Positions 1 to 5,921 of a stretch of 11,257 nucleotides of DNA are shown piece after piece. The stretch is from assembly GCA_002782345.1 (NCBI GenBank), contig PFHO01000009.1, positions 1 to 11,257 on the forward strand. The letters run 5' to 3'. The notes below the pieces were generated by a model that did not search any database, was not told the origin of the DNA, and saw only the letters and a program-made list of their open reading frames with translations. The stretch comes from Candidatus Moranbacteria bacterium CG_4_8_14_3_um_filter_34_16 (GTDB lineage: Bacteria > Patescibacteriota > Minisyncoccia > Moranbacterales > UBA2206). How positions within the stretch are numbered: position 1 is the first letter of the stretch; every line of letters starts with the position of its first letter. The translations under genes were made by a program, and so were the position numbers.

Positions 1-53
1 GAAATGAGCAGGAATTACAAACTGATTTATTGAAAATTTTACACAAATATTAA
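1..53 (+). CDS. Possible C-terminal tail of a gene entering from the left
   Basis: In the frame beginning at base 3 there is an open stretch of 16 codons ending in TAA at 51-53, with peptide NEQELQTDLLKILHKY. Its mix of charged and leucine residues looks like the end of a helical protein. It is too short to assign a family, and a chance open frame of this length is quite possible in AT-rich DNA. The left end is cut by the window. Confidence 0.3.
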   Translation, partial: NEQELQTDLLKILHKY

Positions 54-84
54 TTAATTTGATGGTCTAGAGCCTTATATAATA

Positions 85-306
85 TCATTTTTTGCAATTT
101 ATTTCTAGTCCCAAAGCGATAGCGGCGCGTTTCTGTTTAGTACCATAAATAGTGTTTTGTGGCGCGCCGCATTGTTTGGTAATGAAAACCCAGGTTTTCA
201 AACTTTCCTCGCAGTATGTTTTTTCACGAACCGAATAATAAGGTTTGCCGGACAGCCGCCCCGAACCGGGAAAACTTTTTAAAAGGAATTTTTGAATCGT
301 GAGCAA
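85..306 (-). CDS. Small hypothetical protein, doubtful
   Basis: This is a 73-aa frame with a TTG start at 306 and a TGA stop at 85. The C-terminal part (about residues 38-73) has a protein-like composition, with CGAPQNTIYG followed by the basic/aliphatic stretch KQKRAAIALGL and a final cysteine. I do not recognise the family. The start is weak: it is TTG with no clear ribosome binding site. An ATG about 40 bases upstream (near 349) opens another frame (MNCVLIGEK...), so the 5' end may be frameshifted or decayed. The ORF also carries one arm of the 15-bp inverted repeat (218-232), so it may be part of a decayed element instead of a live gene. Confidence 0.27.
   Translation of the reverse strand: MLTIQKFLLKSFPGSGRLSGKPYYSVREKTYCEESLKTWVFITKQCGAPQNTIYGTKQKRAAIALGLEINCKK
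183..200. repeat. Small perfect palindrome, 8-bp arms
   Basis: TGAAAACC (183-190) and GGTTTTCA (193-200) are perfect inverse complements with CA between them. The right arm belongs to the outer part of the inverted pair described at 218-402: the GAAAACC motif recurs at 416-422. It sits inside the doubtful 85-306 ORF. Confidence 0.5.
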
Positions 307-402
307 TTTTTTTCAAAAATTTCTCACCAATCAAAACACAATTCATATTTTTCCGTTTCGTGACGGCAGACCAGCGCATTTTATAAAGGTTCGTGAAAAA
401 AC
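218..402. repeat. 15-bp perfect inverted repeat with ~155-nt spacer
   Basis: GTTTTTTCACGAACC at 218-232 is the exact reverse complement of GGTTCGTGAAAAAAC at 388-402. Further out on both sides lies GGTTTTC (193-199) versus GAAAACC (416-422), so the similarity covers about 35-40 nt with a diverged middle. This could be the ends of a decayed mobile element or a pair of extragenic repeats facing each other. No transposase frame lies between the arms. Confidence 0.6.
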
Positions 403-459
403 TCTTTTATAGAACGAAAACCTCGGCGGTTATTCTTTTCATTCTTTCCCCGCAAGGAT

Positions 460-659
460 GGAAAAACCCAAGAGCAAGGGCGTTGCCTCGCACAATCTGA
501 CATTTTGCAACAGGTAACCCTTGTTTAACCCTTGTTTCTTGCAAAGTTTTCTAAAATTTTATTTGGCAGGGAACCCCGCCCTCCCAAAAAAATTTTGAAA
601 ACTTTGAGAAACAAGACCTGTCGCAAGAATGTGAGATTATGCGACTCGTGGGTTTTTCC
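460..659. repeat. ~200-nt imperfect palindrome (long hairpin)
   Basis: Three blocks pair in order across a centre near 575-580. GGAAAAACCCA (460-470) pairs with 649-659. The block 488-514, starting TCGCA and ending GACAGG or AACAGG, pairs with 617-644 with about five differences. The block 531-565, containing CTTGTTTCT and AAAGTTTTC, pairs with about 582-615. The left arm carries a 13-nt insertion (475-487) and a tandem duplication of AACCCTTGTTT (516-526 and 527-537), so the palindrome is partly decayed. It could be a MITE-like element, a fold-back of an inverted duplication, or a structured RNA. Frames across it are artefacts of the repeat. Confidence 0.7.
516..537. repeat. 11-bp tandem duplication
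   Basis: AACCCTTGTTT occurs twice back to back, at 516-526 and 527-537. It lies in the left arm of the long palindrome. The matching right arm has only one counterpart of the CTTGTTT core, so the duplication probably arose by slippage after the palindrome formed. Confidence 0.7.
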
Positions 660-684
660 TCATTCATATTTCAACCACCCCCTG

Positions 685-706
685 CCCCCGCCAATCTTGG
701 CGGGGG
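685..706. repeat. GC-rich perfect hairpin, 10-bp arms
   Basis: CCCCCGCCAA (685-694) and TTGGCGGGGG (697-706) are perfect inverse complements separated by two bases. No T-run follows on either strand, so it is a poor intrinsic terminator. It resembles an extragenic palindromic element and stands out in base composition from the AT-rich genes of the window. Confidence 0.7.
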
Positions 707-724
707 TTCGCCCGTGGAGAGCAG

Positions 725-854
725 AAACAAAATTCTCACAAACGTTCGTCGCTTGTGTTTTTTGTTTTGAGGATAGGGAGGGGAACAAAAAACACGTCTT
801 CTCACATTTGCTCAAATTTTTTTCTGCCAGAAAGTCTTTCTCTCTGACGCCTCT
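725..854. repeat. Direct repeat unit, copy 1 (contains inverted arms)
   Basis: This unit matches 912-1048. Shared blocks in order are AAACAAAAT, then TCGTCGCTTGTGTTTTT (746-762), then AAAAACACGTCT followed by CTCA (788-804), then a seven-T run ending in GCC (817-828), and finally TCTCTGACGCCTCT (841-854). Within the copy GTGTTTTTTGTT (755-766) pairs with AACAAAAAACAC (784-795), giving a 12-bp stem around a variable centre. Confidence 0.65.
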
Positions 855-911
855 TTTCTGTTTTGTGCAAAGAACAAAATCACTGCTTCGTTGTCCCTTT
901 TCACCGTGTCC

Positions 912-1048
912 AAACAAAATCGCTTCAACTTCTCGTCGCTTGTGTTTTTCCGTCCGGATCCGCTTGGCGTCACCGGCCGGCAAAAACACGTCTCCTCAAA
1001 GATTGAATCAATTTTTTTGGCCTCTCACGCTCTTATCTCTGCGCCTCT
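912..1048. repeat. Direct repeat unit, copy 2 (contains inverted arms)
   Basis: This is the second copy of the unit at 725-854. It has AAACAAAATCGC, TCGTCGCTTGTGTTTTT (933-949), AAAAACACGTCTCCTCA (982-998), a seven-T run ending in GGCC (to 1022), and TCTCTGCGCCTCT (1036-1048). GTGTTTTTCCGTCCGG pairs imperfectly with CCGGCCGGCAAAAACAC. The central loop differs completely from copy 1 (GC-rich here, purine-rich there) while the arms are conserved. That pattern suggests selection on, or copying of, the stem-forming parts. Confidence 0.65.
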
Positions 1049-1327
1049 GCCAAGATTTGCCCATTTTCTCGAGCCAGTGGTTCGTTGCCGGCGCGCGCGG
1101 CTGATCCACTTCAATCTTTAATTCCTATAACTATAGTTTATCTAAGCCTTTTTAATGTGTGTGATGTCGCATAATTCGCGCGAAAAGATTTTTTTAGGCT
1201 TGTTTTCATTTTTCGGATAGAGCGCCAACAAATTTTTTTATTCTTCGATTAGGTCGATCTTTTCGAAGAGATAGATTTAGAAGAGGGCGTTCTTTTCGAA
1301 TAGTAAATAATTTGTAAGTAAGTATAC
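1049..1327. other. Intergenic stretch with short palindromes, no gene seen
   Basis: No convincing coding frame is present. Short symmetric sequences include AACTATAGTT (1129-1138), TTCGCGCGAA (1175-1184) and TCTTCGA/TCGAAGA (1242-1248 and 1263-1269). A 10-mer TCTTTTCGAA is repeated at 1258-1267 and 1291-1300. TAAGTATACTTA lies at the 3' end of the - strand gene (about 1319-1330). Any of these could be protein-binding sites, but none matches a family I recognise. Confidence 0.4.
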
Positions 1328-1609
1328 TTATAATTTCTTTTTTGCTTCTTTTTTCTTTTGCTCGAATTTCATCTTTGCAAGTTCAATGGCAACCATTCTC
1401 CAAAGATTCCAATAAAACCATTTGACATAGTGAGGACATTTTGAATATCCTGATACGCTGTGGCAAAATGTTTCATTGCCTCGATCAAATTTTCCACACT
1501 TCCATTTTTCTCGCAATGTCTTGTCGGCTATCGGACACTTGTCATCTATGGGCGCATTTTTTAGTATCTTTTCCATTATGCCCGCTATTTGATTATTTAT
1601 TCCTTCCAT
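1328..1609 (-). CDS. Small four-cysteine hypothetical protein
   Basis: This 93-aa protein has four cysteines at residues 25, 38, 49 and 58 (DKCPIAD, KWKCGKF, ETFCHSV, YSKCPHY) and a lysine-rich C-terminal tail. The spacing C-x12-C-x10-C-x8-C could bind zinc or an iron-sulphur cluster, but I do not recognise the family and no catalytic motif is visible. A short aromatic segment (about 62-75, VKWFYWNLWRMVAI) follows the cysteine region; it is too short and charged to be a confident membrane helix. The ATG at 1609 lies inside the end of the upstream 94-aa gene (17-base overlap), with no clear ribosome binding site, so translation is probably coupled. It is the last gene of a three-gene - strand cluster. 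Confidence 0.7.
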   Translation of the reverse strand: MEGINNQIAGIMEKILKNAPIDDKCPIADKTLREKWKCGKFDRGNETFCHSVSGYSKCPHYVKWFYWNLWRMVAIELAKMKFEQKKKEAKKKL

Positions 1610-1877
1610 CGTATTGTTTTAGTTTACTAATTAGTTTGCAGATTCTAGTTTCTGCTCTCTCAATGGTTACGACTATCCCATTTATATCCTTAATTGCGTT
1701 GTCAGCTCGTTTTGGCGCTTCGTTCAGGTATTCAGTGGCTAAAGATATCAAATCAGAGAAATAGCCAGCTGTGCGCCACGATATTTGGCTTTTTGACTTG
1801 CGCCGATATTGGAGGATATAGTTTTCCGGTTCAATCACGATTTGGGCATTGTCATCGATTGGAATAGTTCTTTCCAT
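1593..1877 (-). CDS. Small hypothetical protein, mobile-element-like
   Basis: This 94-aa protein begins with an acidic/polar segment, followed by ENYILQYRRKSKSQISWRTAGYFSDL and then a helical half (about residues 45-90) rich in Ala, Leu and Lys/Arg. The phrase NYILQYRRKS...SWRTAGYF resembles small proteins of phage or plasmid gene clusters in style, but I cannot name a family. The ATG at 1877 directly follows the stop codon of the 57-aa gene (stop 1880-1878), and its own end overlaps the next gene by 17 bases. This packing argues that the three are real and translated together. No signal peptide or cysteine cluster is seen. Confidence 0.65.
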   Translation of the reverse strand: MERTIPIDDNAQIVIEPENYILQYRRKSKSQISWRTAGYFSDLISLATEYLNEAPKRADNAIKDINGIVVTIERAETRICKLISKLKQYDGRNK

Positions 1878-2051
1878 TTATTTTTTCTTATAATTTTGTT
1901 TTTCGTCGTAAATTTTCACAAGTGCCAGCATGAGGCGACCCATTTTTTCAAGATATATCTCGGCTTGATCTGTCGTGATTTTAATTCCCGCTTGTTCAAG
2001 AAGCAGTTTTTGGCAGTCAGCGATTAATTCAGGTGGGAATTCTTGTTTCAT
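1878..2051 (-). CDS. 57-aa helical hypothetical protein
   Basis: This short gene starts at ATG 2051 and stops with TAA at 1880-1878. The sequence MKQEFPPELIADCQKLLLEQ, then AGIKITTDQAEIYLEKMGRL, then a leucine/lysine-rich tail predicts two to three amphipathic helices. The pattern of an aliphatic helix, a GIKITTDQA turn, and a second helix with LxxMxxLMLALV is typical of small proteins encoded next to plasmid or phage genes, but I give no function. Support for it being real comes from exact abutment with the 94-aa gene (no gap) and sensible amino-acid composition. It begins only about 20 bases after the upstream terminator, so its promoter must overlap the terminator or expression relies on readthrough. 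Confidence 0.65.
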   Translation of the reverse strand: MKQEFPPELIADCQKLLLEQAGIKITTDQAEIYLEKMGRLMLALVKIYDEKQNYKKK

Positions 2052-2065
2052 ATTCCCAGCTTAAT

Positions 2066-2090
2066 TAAGAAAACCGCCCTTGGGGGCGGT
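2066..2090 (-). terminator. Rho-independent terminator of the 344-aa gene
   Basis: Read on the - strand, ACCGCCC (2090-2084) and GGGCGGT (2079-2073) form a 7-bp GC-rich stem with a CCAA loop, followed by TTTTCTTAATT. It lies about 30 bases after the stop codon of the 344-aa gene. On the + strand no T-run follows, so it acts in the - direction. Confidence 0.75.
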
Positions 2091-2119
2091 GTGAATATTC
2101 TTGTGAATTATAATTTTAT

Positions 2120-3154
2120 TCAAGCCAATTTATTTTTGTGCTTATTGCTTATGGCTTTTCGTTCCCGCTCTCGTCTGTTGCGGCAACTTTTATTTGAAGG
2201 CGGGCAAGTTTTTCTTTTTGATCCTGTTTCTTTGTGGTTCAATTGGCCGCACTTTGAGCAAAGGTAAAAGGGCAATGCTTCTTGTATGTCTAAGGCAATT
2301 TCTAGACAACATAACGCATAGTGGCCATAAACCCTATATGATTCAATCGGGTAAATATTTTTTACGCTTTTCATTCCGATAGCGTCTTCAATTTTCCTAT
2401 CATCTCTTTCGATTAACCTTGCATCGCGTACTCTTTCCCAAATGTAGGAATTATGATCCATAAGAGTAGGGGAAATATTTTCTAGTTGTTTATTCAGCCA
2501 TAAAAGGTTGTTTTCATGTTTTTTACTTGCCAAATAATCTGCAACAAAGTTTTTCAATTCTTGCTGTTTTTCCCAAATAAAATTTATGTTTATTTCGGCG
2601 ATTTTGAAAAGCGCTTCTCTGAATTGCGCGTCCAGCTTTTCCGGAATTTTATATCCATATGACGCATAGTATATCGGCATGCCTCTTAGTCCTGCTTTTC
2701 TGTATTTTTTGAAAAGTTGTTGCATTTCAGAATCAGTGGGAAAAATACAAAAATCTAAAGATTTTTCCAGAAAATCTTTCAAATCATTTTTTTGTTCCAG
2801 ATTTATAAAATCGACATATAATTTCTTGGGGAATTGAAATCCTTTAAAATTTGCCTGACCCGTTTTTTCGATATACACAAAATTTACCATTTGCACATAA
2901 GGGATTAATTGTTTTCTGTCGCATCCGATATATGACAAGGCCATATTTTTGTCTGTGATGTAAATGTTCTTGAGCGGGTCTTTTGTGTATTTGCTTAGGG
3001 GGAAAGTATTATCCAGGGAGCCTTGAAAAACGCTCCTTGAGAGAAGGCAACAACCATTGTTTATTTTGACCAATTGAACATGTTTTTTGATTGCTCTGTC
3101 CATTTTTGCTTGTTTTTGGTTTATCTTGAGTAAACGCTTACTTAATGGTATCAT
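2120..3154 (-). CDS. Hypothetical protein with CGNR-like C-terminal zinc finger
   Basis: This is a 344-aa protein. The first ~290 residues have no motif I can name; they are helical and rich in Lys, Phe and Tyr. The C-terminus holds CSKC (299-302), then TC (317) and KSCRNRRERER (C324), a layout close to the CGNR zinc-finger class: two Cys-x2-Cys halves with N-R and a basic tail. CGNR fingers are thought to bind DNA, so a transcription regulator or nucleic-acid-binding protein is plausible. The start ATG (3154) has AAAGGA about 16 bases upstream; the next in-frame ATG is at 3103 (MDRAIKKHV). It is transcribed divergently from the restriction-modification operon and ends in a clear terminator. 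A role in controlling that operon is speculation. Confidence 0.75.
   Translation of the reverse strand: MIPLSKRLLKINQKQAKMDRAIKKHVQLVKINNGCCLLSRSVFQGSLDNTFPLSKYTKDPLKNIYITDKNMALSYIGCDRKQLIPYVQMVNFVYIEKTGQANFKGFQFPKKLYVDFINLEQKNDLKDFLEKSLDFCIFPTDSEMQQLFKKYRKAGLRGMPIYYASYGYKIPEKLDAQFREALFKIAEININFIWEKQQELKNFVADYLASKKHENNLLWLNKQLENISPTLMDHNSYIWERVRDARLIERDDRKIEDAIGMKSVKNIYPIESYRVYGHYALCCLEIALDIQEALPFYLCSKCGQLNHKETGSKRKTCPPSNKSCRNRRERERKAISNKHKNKLA
3126..3154 (+). promoter_or_regulatory. Candidate sigma-70-type promoter of the defence operon
   Basis: TTGAGT (3126-3131) and TATCAT (3149-3154) are separated by 17 bases, close to the consensus -35 and -10 hexamers. Transcription would start near 3160 and give a ~50-nt leader before the ATG at 3211. 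The promoter lies over the first codons of the divergent 344-aa gene, so the two transcription units may interfere with each other. Confidence 0.45.
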
Positions 3155-3210
3155 ATAAATATAAAAATTCCTTTATTTTCGGGGGAAAAGTTTTGATTTT
3201 CAAAGAATAT

Positions 3211-5019
3211 ATGGCCAAGATTAAAGATATTCCAAAAATAGATCGTCCGAGAGAAAGATTTCTCCAAAAAGGACCAGATGCACTTTCCAAAAGTGATCTT
3301 TTGGCAATTTTGTTAGGGAGCGGTATCAAGGGGAAAAATGTTCAAAAACTTGCACAGCAAATTATTAAAAGGTTTGGTAAAAATTTTTTAAATATTACGG
3401 TTGATGATTTGCAAGATATTTCCGGAATTGGACAAGCTAAAGCATTGCAAATTGTGTCTGCTATTTCTTTGGTGAAAAGATTTCATGAAGAAAGTGCTGC
3501 AATTGATATCATAATTAAAAATTCGAAAGATGTTTTATCTGTTGTTTATGATTTGCAAGACAAAAAGAAAGAGTATCTCGTCTGTTTGTATTTGAATGCC
3601 AGAAATGCGTTGATAAAAAAAGAGATAATAAGTGTAGGATTGCTTGATAAAAGCTTGGTTCATCCAAGGGAAATTTTTCATCCTGCGATTGAATTAAATT
3701 CTGCAAGTATAATCCTTGTTCATAATCATCCGACGGGCGATCCAAATCCGAGTGAAAAGGATCGAATTGTTGTTGAGCGAATTGCTCAAGCTGGCGAGAT
3801 AATGGGAATTTCCGTTACTGATTTTTTGATTACCGCTAAGAATGGAAGCCATAGTTTTTATGGTTCATTGAAAAATGTAACCGATGTTGATTATGTTGCC
3901 GAGGGTGTGCAGGCGAGACTTTTTGATTTAATGGAACTCGAAAGACCTAGCTATGAAATTGCGGCAGAAACTATAAAAGAAAATTATTTTTATATTCCGC
4001 AGACAAAAGAGAATCATGTGCAACTCCATAATCGTCGATACATTGGCGGTAAAAGCAAGCTTATAGACTGGATTTTTTCAATCATTAAGGAAGAATGCAA
4101 AGGGGATTGTTTTGCGGATGTCTTTGCTGGAACTGGCGTTGTTTCTGCTGTTGCAGCAAAACATTTTAAAAAAATAATTCTAAATGATTTTTTACATTCT
4201 AATTATGTGATTTACCAAGCCTTTTTCGGAAAAGGTGAATGGGATAAAAATAAGATAGATAGTATCATTAAGGATTTTAATAATATAAGTGCCGAAGATT
4301 TAGATGATAATTATTTTTCGGATAATTTCGGTGGAAAATATTTTAGCAAAAATTCTTCAAAGATAATTGGGTTTATTCGGGAAAGTATTGAAAAAAATAA
4401 AAAAAATCTCACAGGACGAGAATATTTTATGCTTATTGCATCATTGCTTTATTCTATCGATAAAATTGCAAATACCGTTGGTCATTATGACGCTTATTTT
4501 AAAAAAGATCAGCTGAGCGATGATTTTTTTATGAGGCCAATTGATCCGATTGAAACTCAAGAAGTTTTTATTTTTCAAGAAGATACAAACGCTTTGGCAA
4601 AGAAGATAAAAGCAGACATCGCTTATATTGATCCGCCATACAATTCTCGTCAGTATAGTCGATTTTATCATGTACTTGAAACACTCACTAAGTGGAATAA
4701 GCCAGAACTATACGGCGTTGCTTTAAAGCCTGCCCCTGAAAACATGAGTGATTATTGCACGACTAGCGCAAAAGATAAATTTGCTGAGTTGGTGAATGAT
4801 ATTGATGCTAGATATTTGGTTGTTTCATATAATAATACTTATGATTCAAAAAGTAGCTCATCGAAAAATAAAATTACGCTTCAAGAAATTGAGAAAATTT
4901 TAAAATTAAAAGGTAAAACTAAGGTCTTTGAAAAAAAACATAAACATTTTAACGCTGGGAATACGAATTTTGATAATCATAAGGAATATTTATTTGTAAC
5001 AAAAGTCAGCCATGCATAG
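3211..5019 (+). CDS. RadC (JAMM/MPN) domain fused to D12-class adenine-N6 DNA methyltransferase
   Basis: The frame is open from ATG 3145, but ATG 3211 is preferred because MAKIKDIPKIDRPRERF matches the usual RadC N-terminus and 3145 lies in the promoter; this gives 602 aa. Residues 1 to about 225 are RadC: an LLAILLGSG segment, a helix-hairpin-helix (ISGIGQAKAL, ~70-80) and the JAMM metal motif HNHPTGDPNPSEKD (His171, His173, Ser181, Asp184, with Glu154 upstream). After a ~50-residue linker comes an adenine methyltransferase: motif X RRYIGGKSKL (~275-284), motif I DVFAGTGVVS (~303-312) and catalytic DPPY (474-477) followed by NSRQYSRFYHVLET. It would transfer methyl from S-adenosylmethionine to adenine N6 on one strand of the site protected from the downstream nuclease. 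The role of the RadC part is unknown. Its stop overlaps the next gene by 8 bases. Confidence 0.92.
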   Translation: MAKIKDIPKIDRPRERFLQKGPDALSKSDLLAILLGSGIKGKNVQKLAQQIIKRFGKNFLNITVDDLQDISGIGQAKALQIVSAISLVKRFHEESAAIDIIIKNSKDVLSVVYDLQDKKKEYLVCLYLNARNALIKKEIISVGLLDKSLVHPREIFHPAIELNSASIILVHNHPTGDPNPSEKDRIVVERIAQAGEIMGISVTDFLITAKNGSHSFYGSLKNVTDVDYVAEGVQARLFDLMELERPSYEIAAETIKENYFYIPQTKENHVQLHNRRYIGGKSKLIDWIFSIIKEECKGDCFADVFAGTGVVSAVAAKHFKKIILNDFLHSNYVIYQAFFGKGEWDKNKIDSIIKDFNNISAEDLDDNYFSDNFGGKYFSKNSSKIIGFIRESIEKNKKNLTGREYFMLIASLLYSIDKIANTVGHYDAYFKKDQLSDDFFMRPIDPIETQEVFIFQEDTNALAKKIKADIAYIDPPYNSRQYSRFYHVLETLTKWNKPELYGVALKPAPENMSDYCTTSAKDKFAELVNDIDARYLVVSYNNTYDSKSSSSKNKITLQEIEKILKLKGKTKVFEKKHKHFNAGNTNFDNHKEYLFVTKVSHA

Positions 5020-5917
5020 AAAAATAAAAAGATCGCCATTATTTTATGTCGGAGATAAATATAAGCTAATGAAGCAATTGACTGAATTATTTCCTCGAGA
5101 AATAAATAATTTTTATGAGCCTTTTACTGGTGGTGGAACGGTATTTTTGAATGTTGAAGCTAAAAGGTATTATTTGAATGATAATGATAAGCATTTTATA
5201 AATATTCATAAATTTTTAATTAAAAGCTCTGATAATCCAAGAAAATTTTTCAAAGGAGTTGAAAAAATAGCTAACAAATACAAGCTATCAAAATCATATA
5301 AGGAAGATATAATTCCAATCGCATTGAAGAAGGAGCATAAAAAGACTTATTTTGCTCGATTTAATAAAGTTGGCTATGAAAAATTAAGGACATGTGTTAA
5401 TAACTATCGGAAAAATGATCCGCTCATTCTGTATATGCTTCTTATTTATGGTTTCAATAGGATGCTAAGATTTAATGGAGGTGGTAAGTTTAATTTACCT
5501 GTTGGAAATGTTGATTTTAATAAAAATGTTGTCAGTGCATTGGGAGATTATTTTGAATTTGTAAAAGATAAAAAAATAAAGATAGGGGCAAAGGATTTTA
5601 GAAAATTTTTTGCTGATAAGAAATTTGTAAAAAATGATTTTGTTTATCTTGATCCGCCATATTTAATAACCGCAAGTGAATATAATAAATTTTGGGATAA
5701 AAAATCGGAAGCGGATTTATTGCGCACAATGGATATGCTAAATAAAAAAGGTGTGAAATTTGCCTTATCAAATGTTTCTCATTATAGAGGAAATAAGAAT
5801 GATTTATTGATTAACTGGATGAAAAAATATAAAGTTCACAAAATTCAAAGTAATTATATAAGCTATCATAATAACGGTAAGAAAGACATCAAAGAGGTTT
5901 TAATTACCAATTACTAA
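5012..5917 (+). CDS. D12-class adenine-N6 DNA methyltransferase (second modification enzyme)
   Basis: This 301-aa protein is close to the usual ~270-300 aa of Dam-like enzymes. It has motif X FYVGDKYKLM (11-20), the S-adenosylmethionine-binding motif I YEPFTGGGTVFLN (35-47), and catalytic DPPY (214-217) in VYLDPPYLITASEYNKFW. The YGFNRMLRFN..GKFNLPVGN segment (~146-166) is typical of the Dam family. The motif order X-I-IV marks the D12/alpha group acting on adenine N6. It differs clearly from the upstream methyltransferase domain, so the two probably methylate different strands of an asymmetric site. Its ATG lies inside the end of the upstream gene, and the next gene starts 4 bases after its stop. 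Confidence 0.93.
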   Translation: MHRKIKRSPLFYVGDKYKLMKQLTELFPREINNFYEPFTGGGTVFLNVEAKRYYLNDNDKHFINIHKFLIKSSDNPRKFFKGVEKIANKYKLSKSYKEDIIPIALKKEHKKTYFARFNKVGYEKLRTCVNNYRKNDPLILYMLLIYGFNRMLRFNGGGKFNLPVGNVDFNKNVVSALGDYFEFVKDKKIKIGAKDFRKFFADKKFVKNDFVYLDPPYLITASEYNKFWDKKSEADLLRTMDMLNKKGVKFALSNVSHYRGNKNDLLINWMKKYKVHKIQSNYISYHNNGKKDIKEVLITNY

Positions 5918-5921
5918 ATTT

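Noticed and set aside
660..989. 109-aa - strand frame
   Set aside because: It overlaps the same repeats in the opposite sense, has no recognisable domain, and its composition follows the repeat sequence.
725..1048. CRISPR array
   Set aside because: There are only two repeat copies, about 130 nt long, diverged and without uniform spacers.
532..1104. 190-aa + strand frame across the repeat region
   Set aside because: It runs through the long palindrome, the GC hairpin and both direct repeats, is rich in Phe, Ser and Arg in a low-complexity way, and has no motif. It looks like a by-product of repeats and absence of stops.
1144..1201. AAGCCT/AGGCTT pairing as a hairpin
   Set aside because: A 6-bp stem with a 46-nt loop is expected by chance in sequence of this composition.
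3145..3210. Start of the RadC fusion at ATG 3145
   Set aside because: The extra 22 residues match nothing in RadC, the stretch lies at the promoter, and ATG 3211 gives the normal RadC N-terminus.
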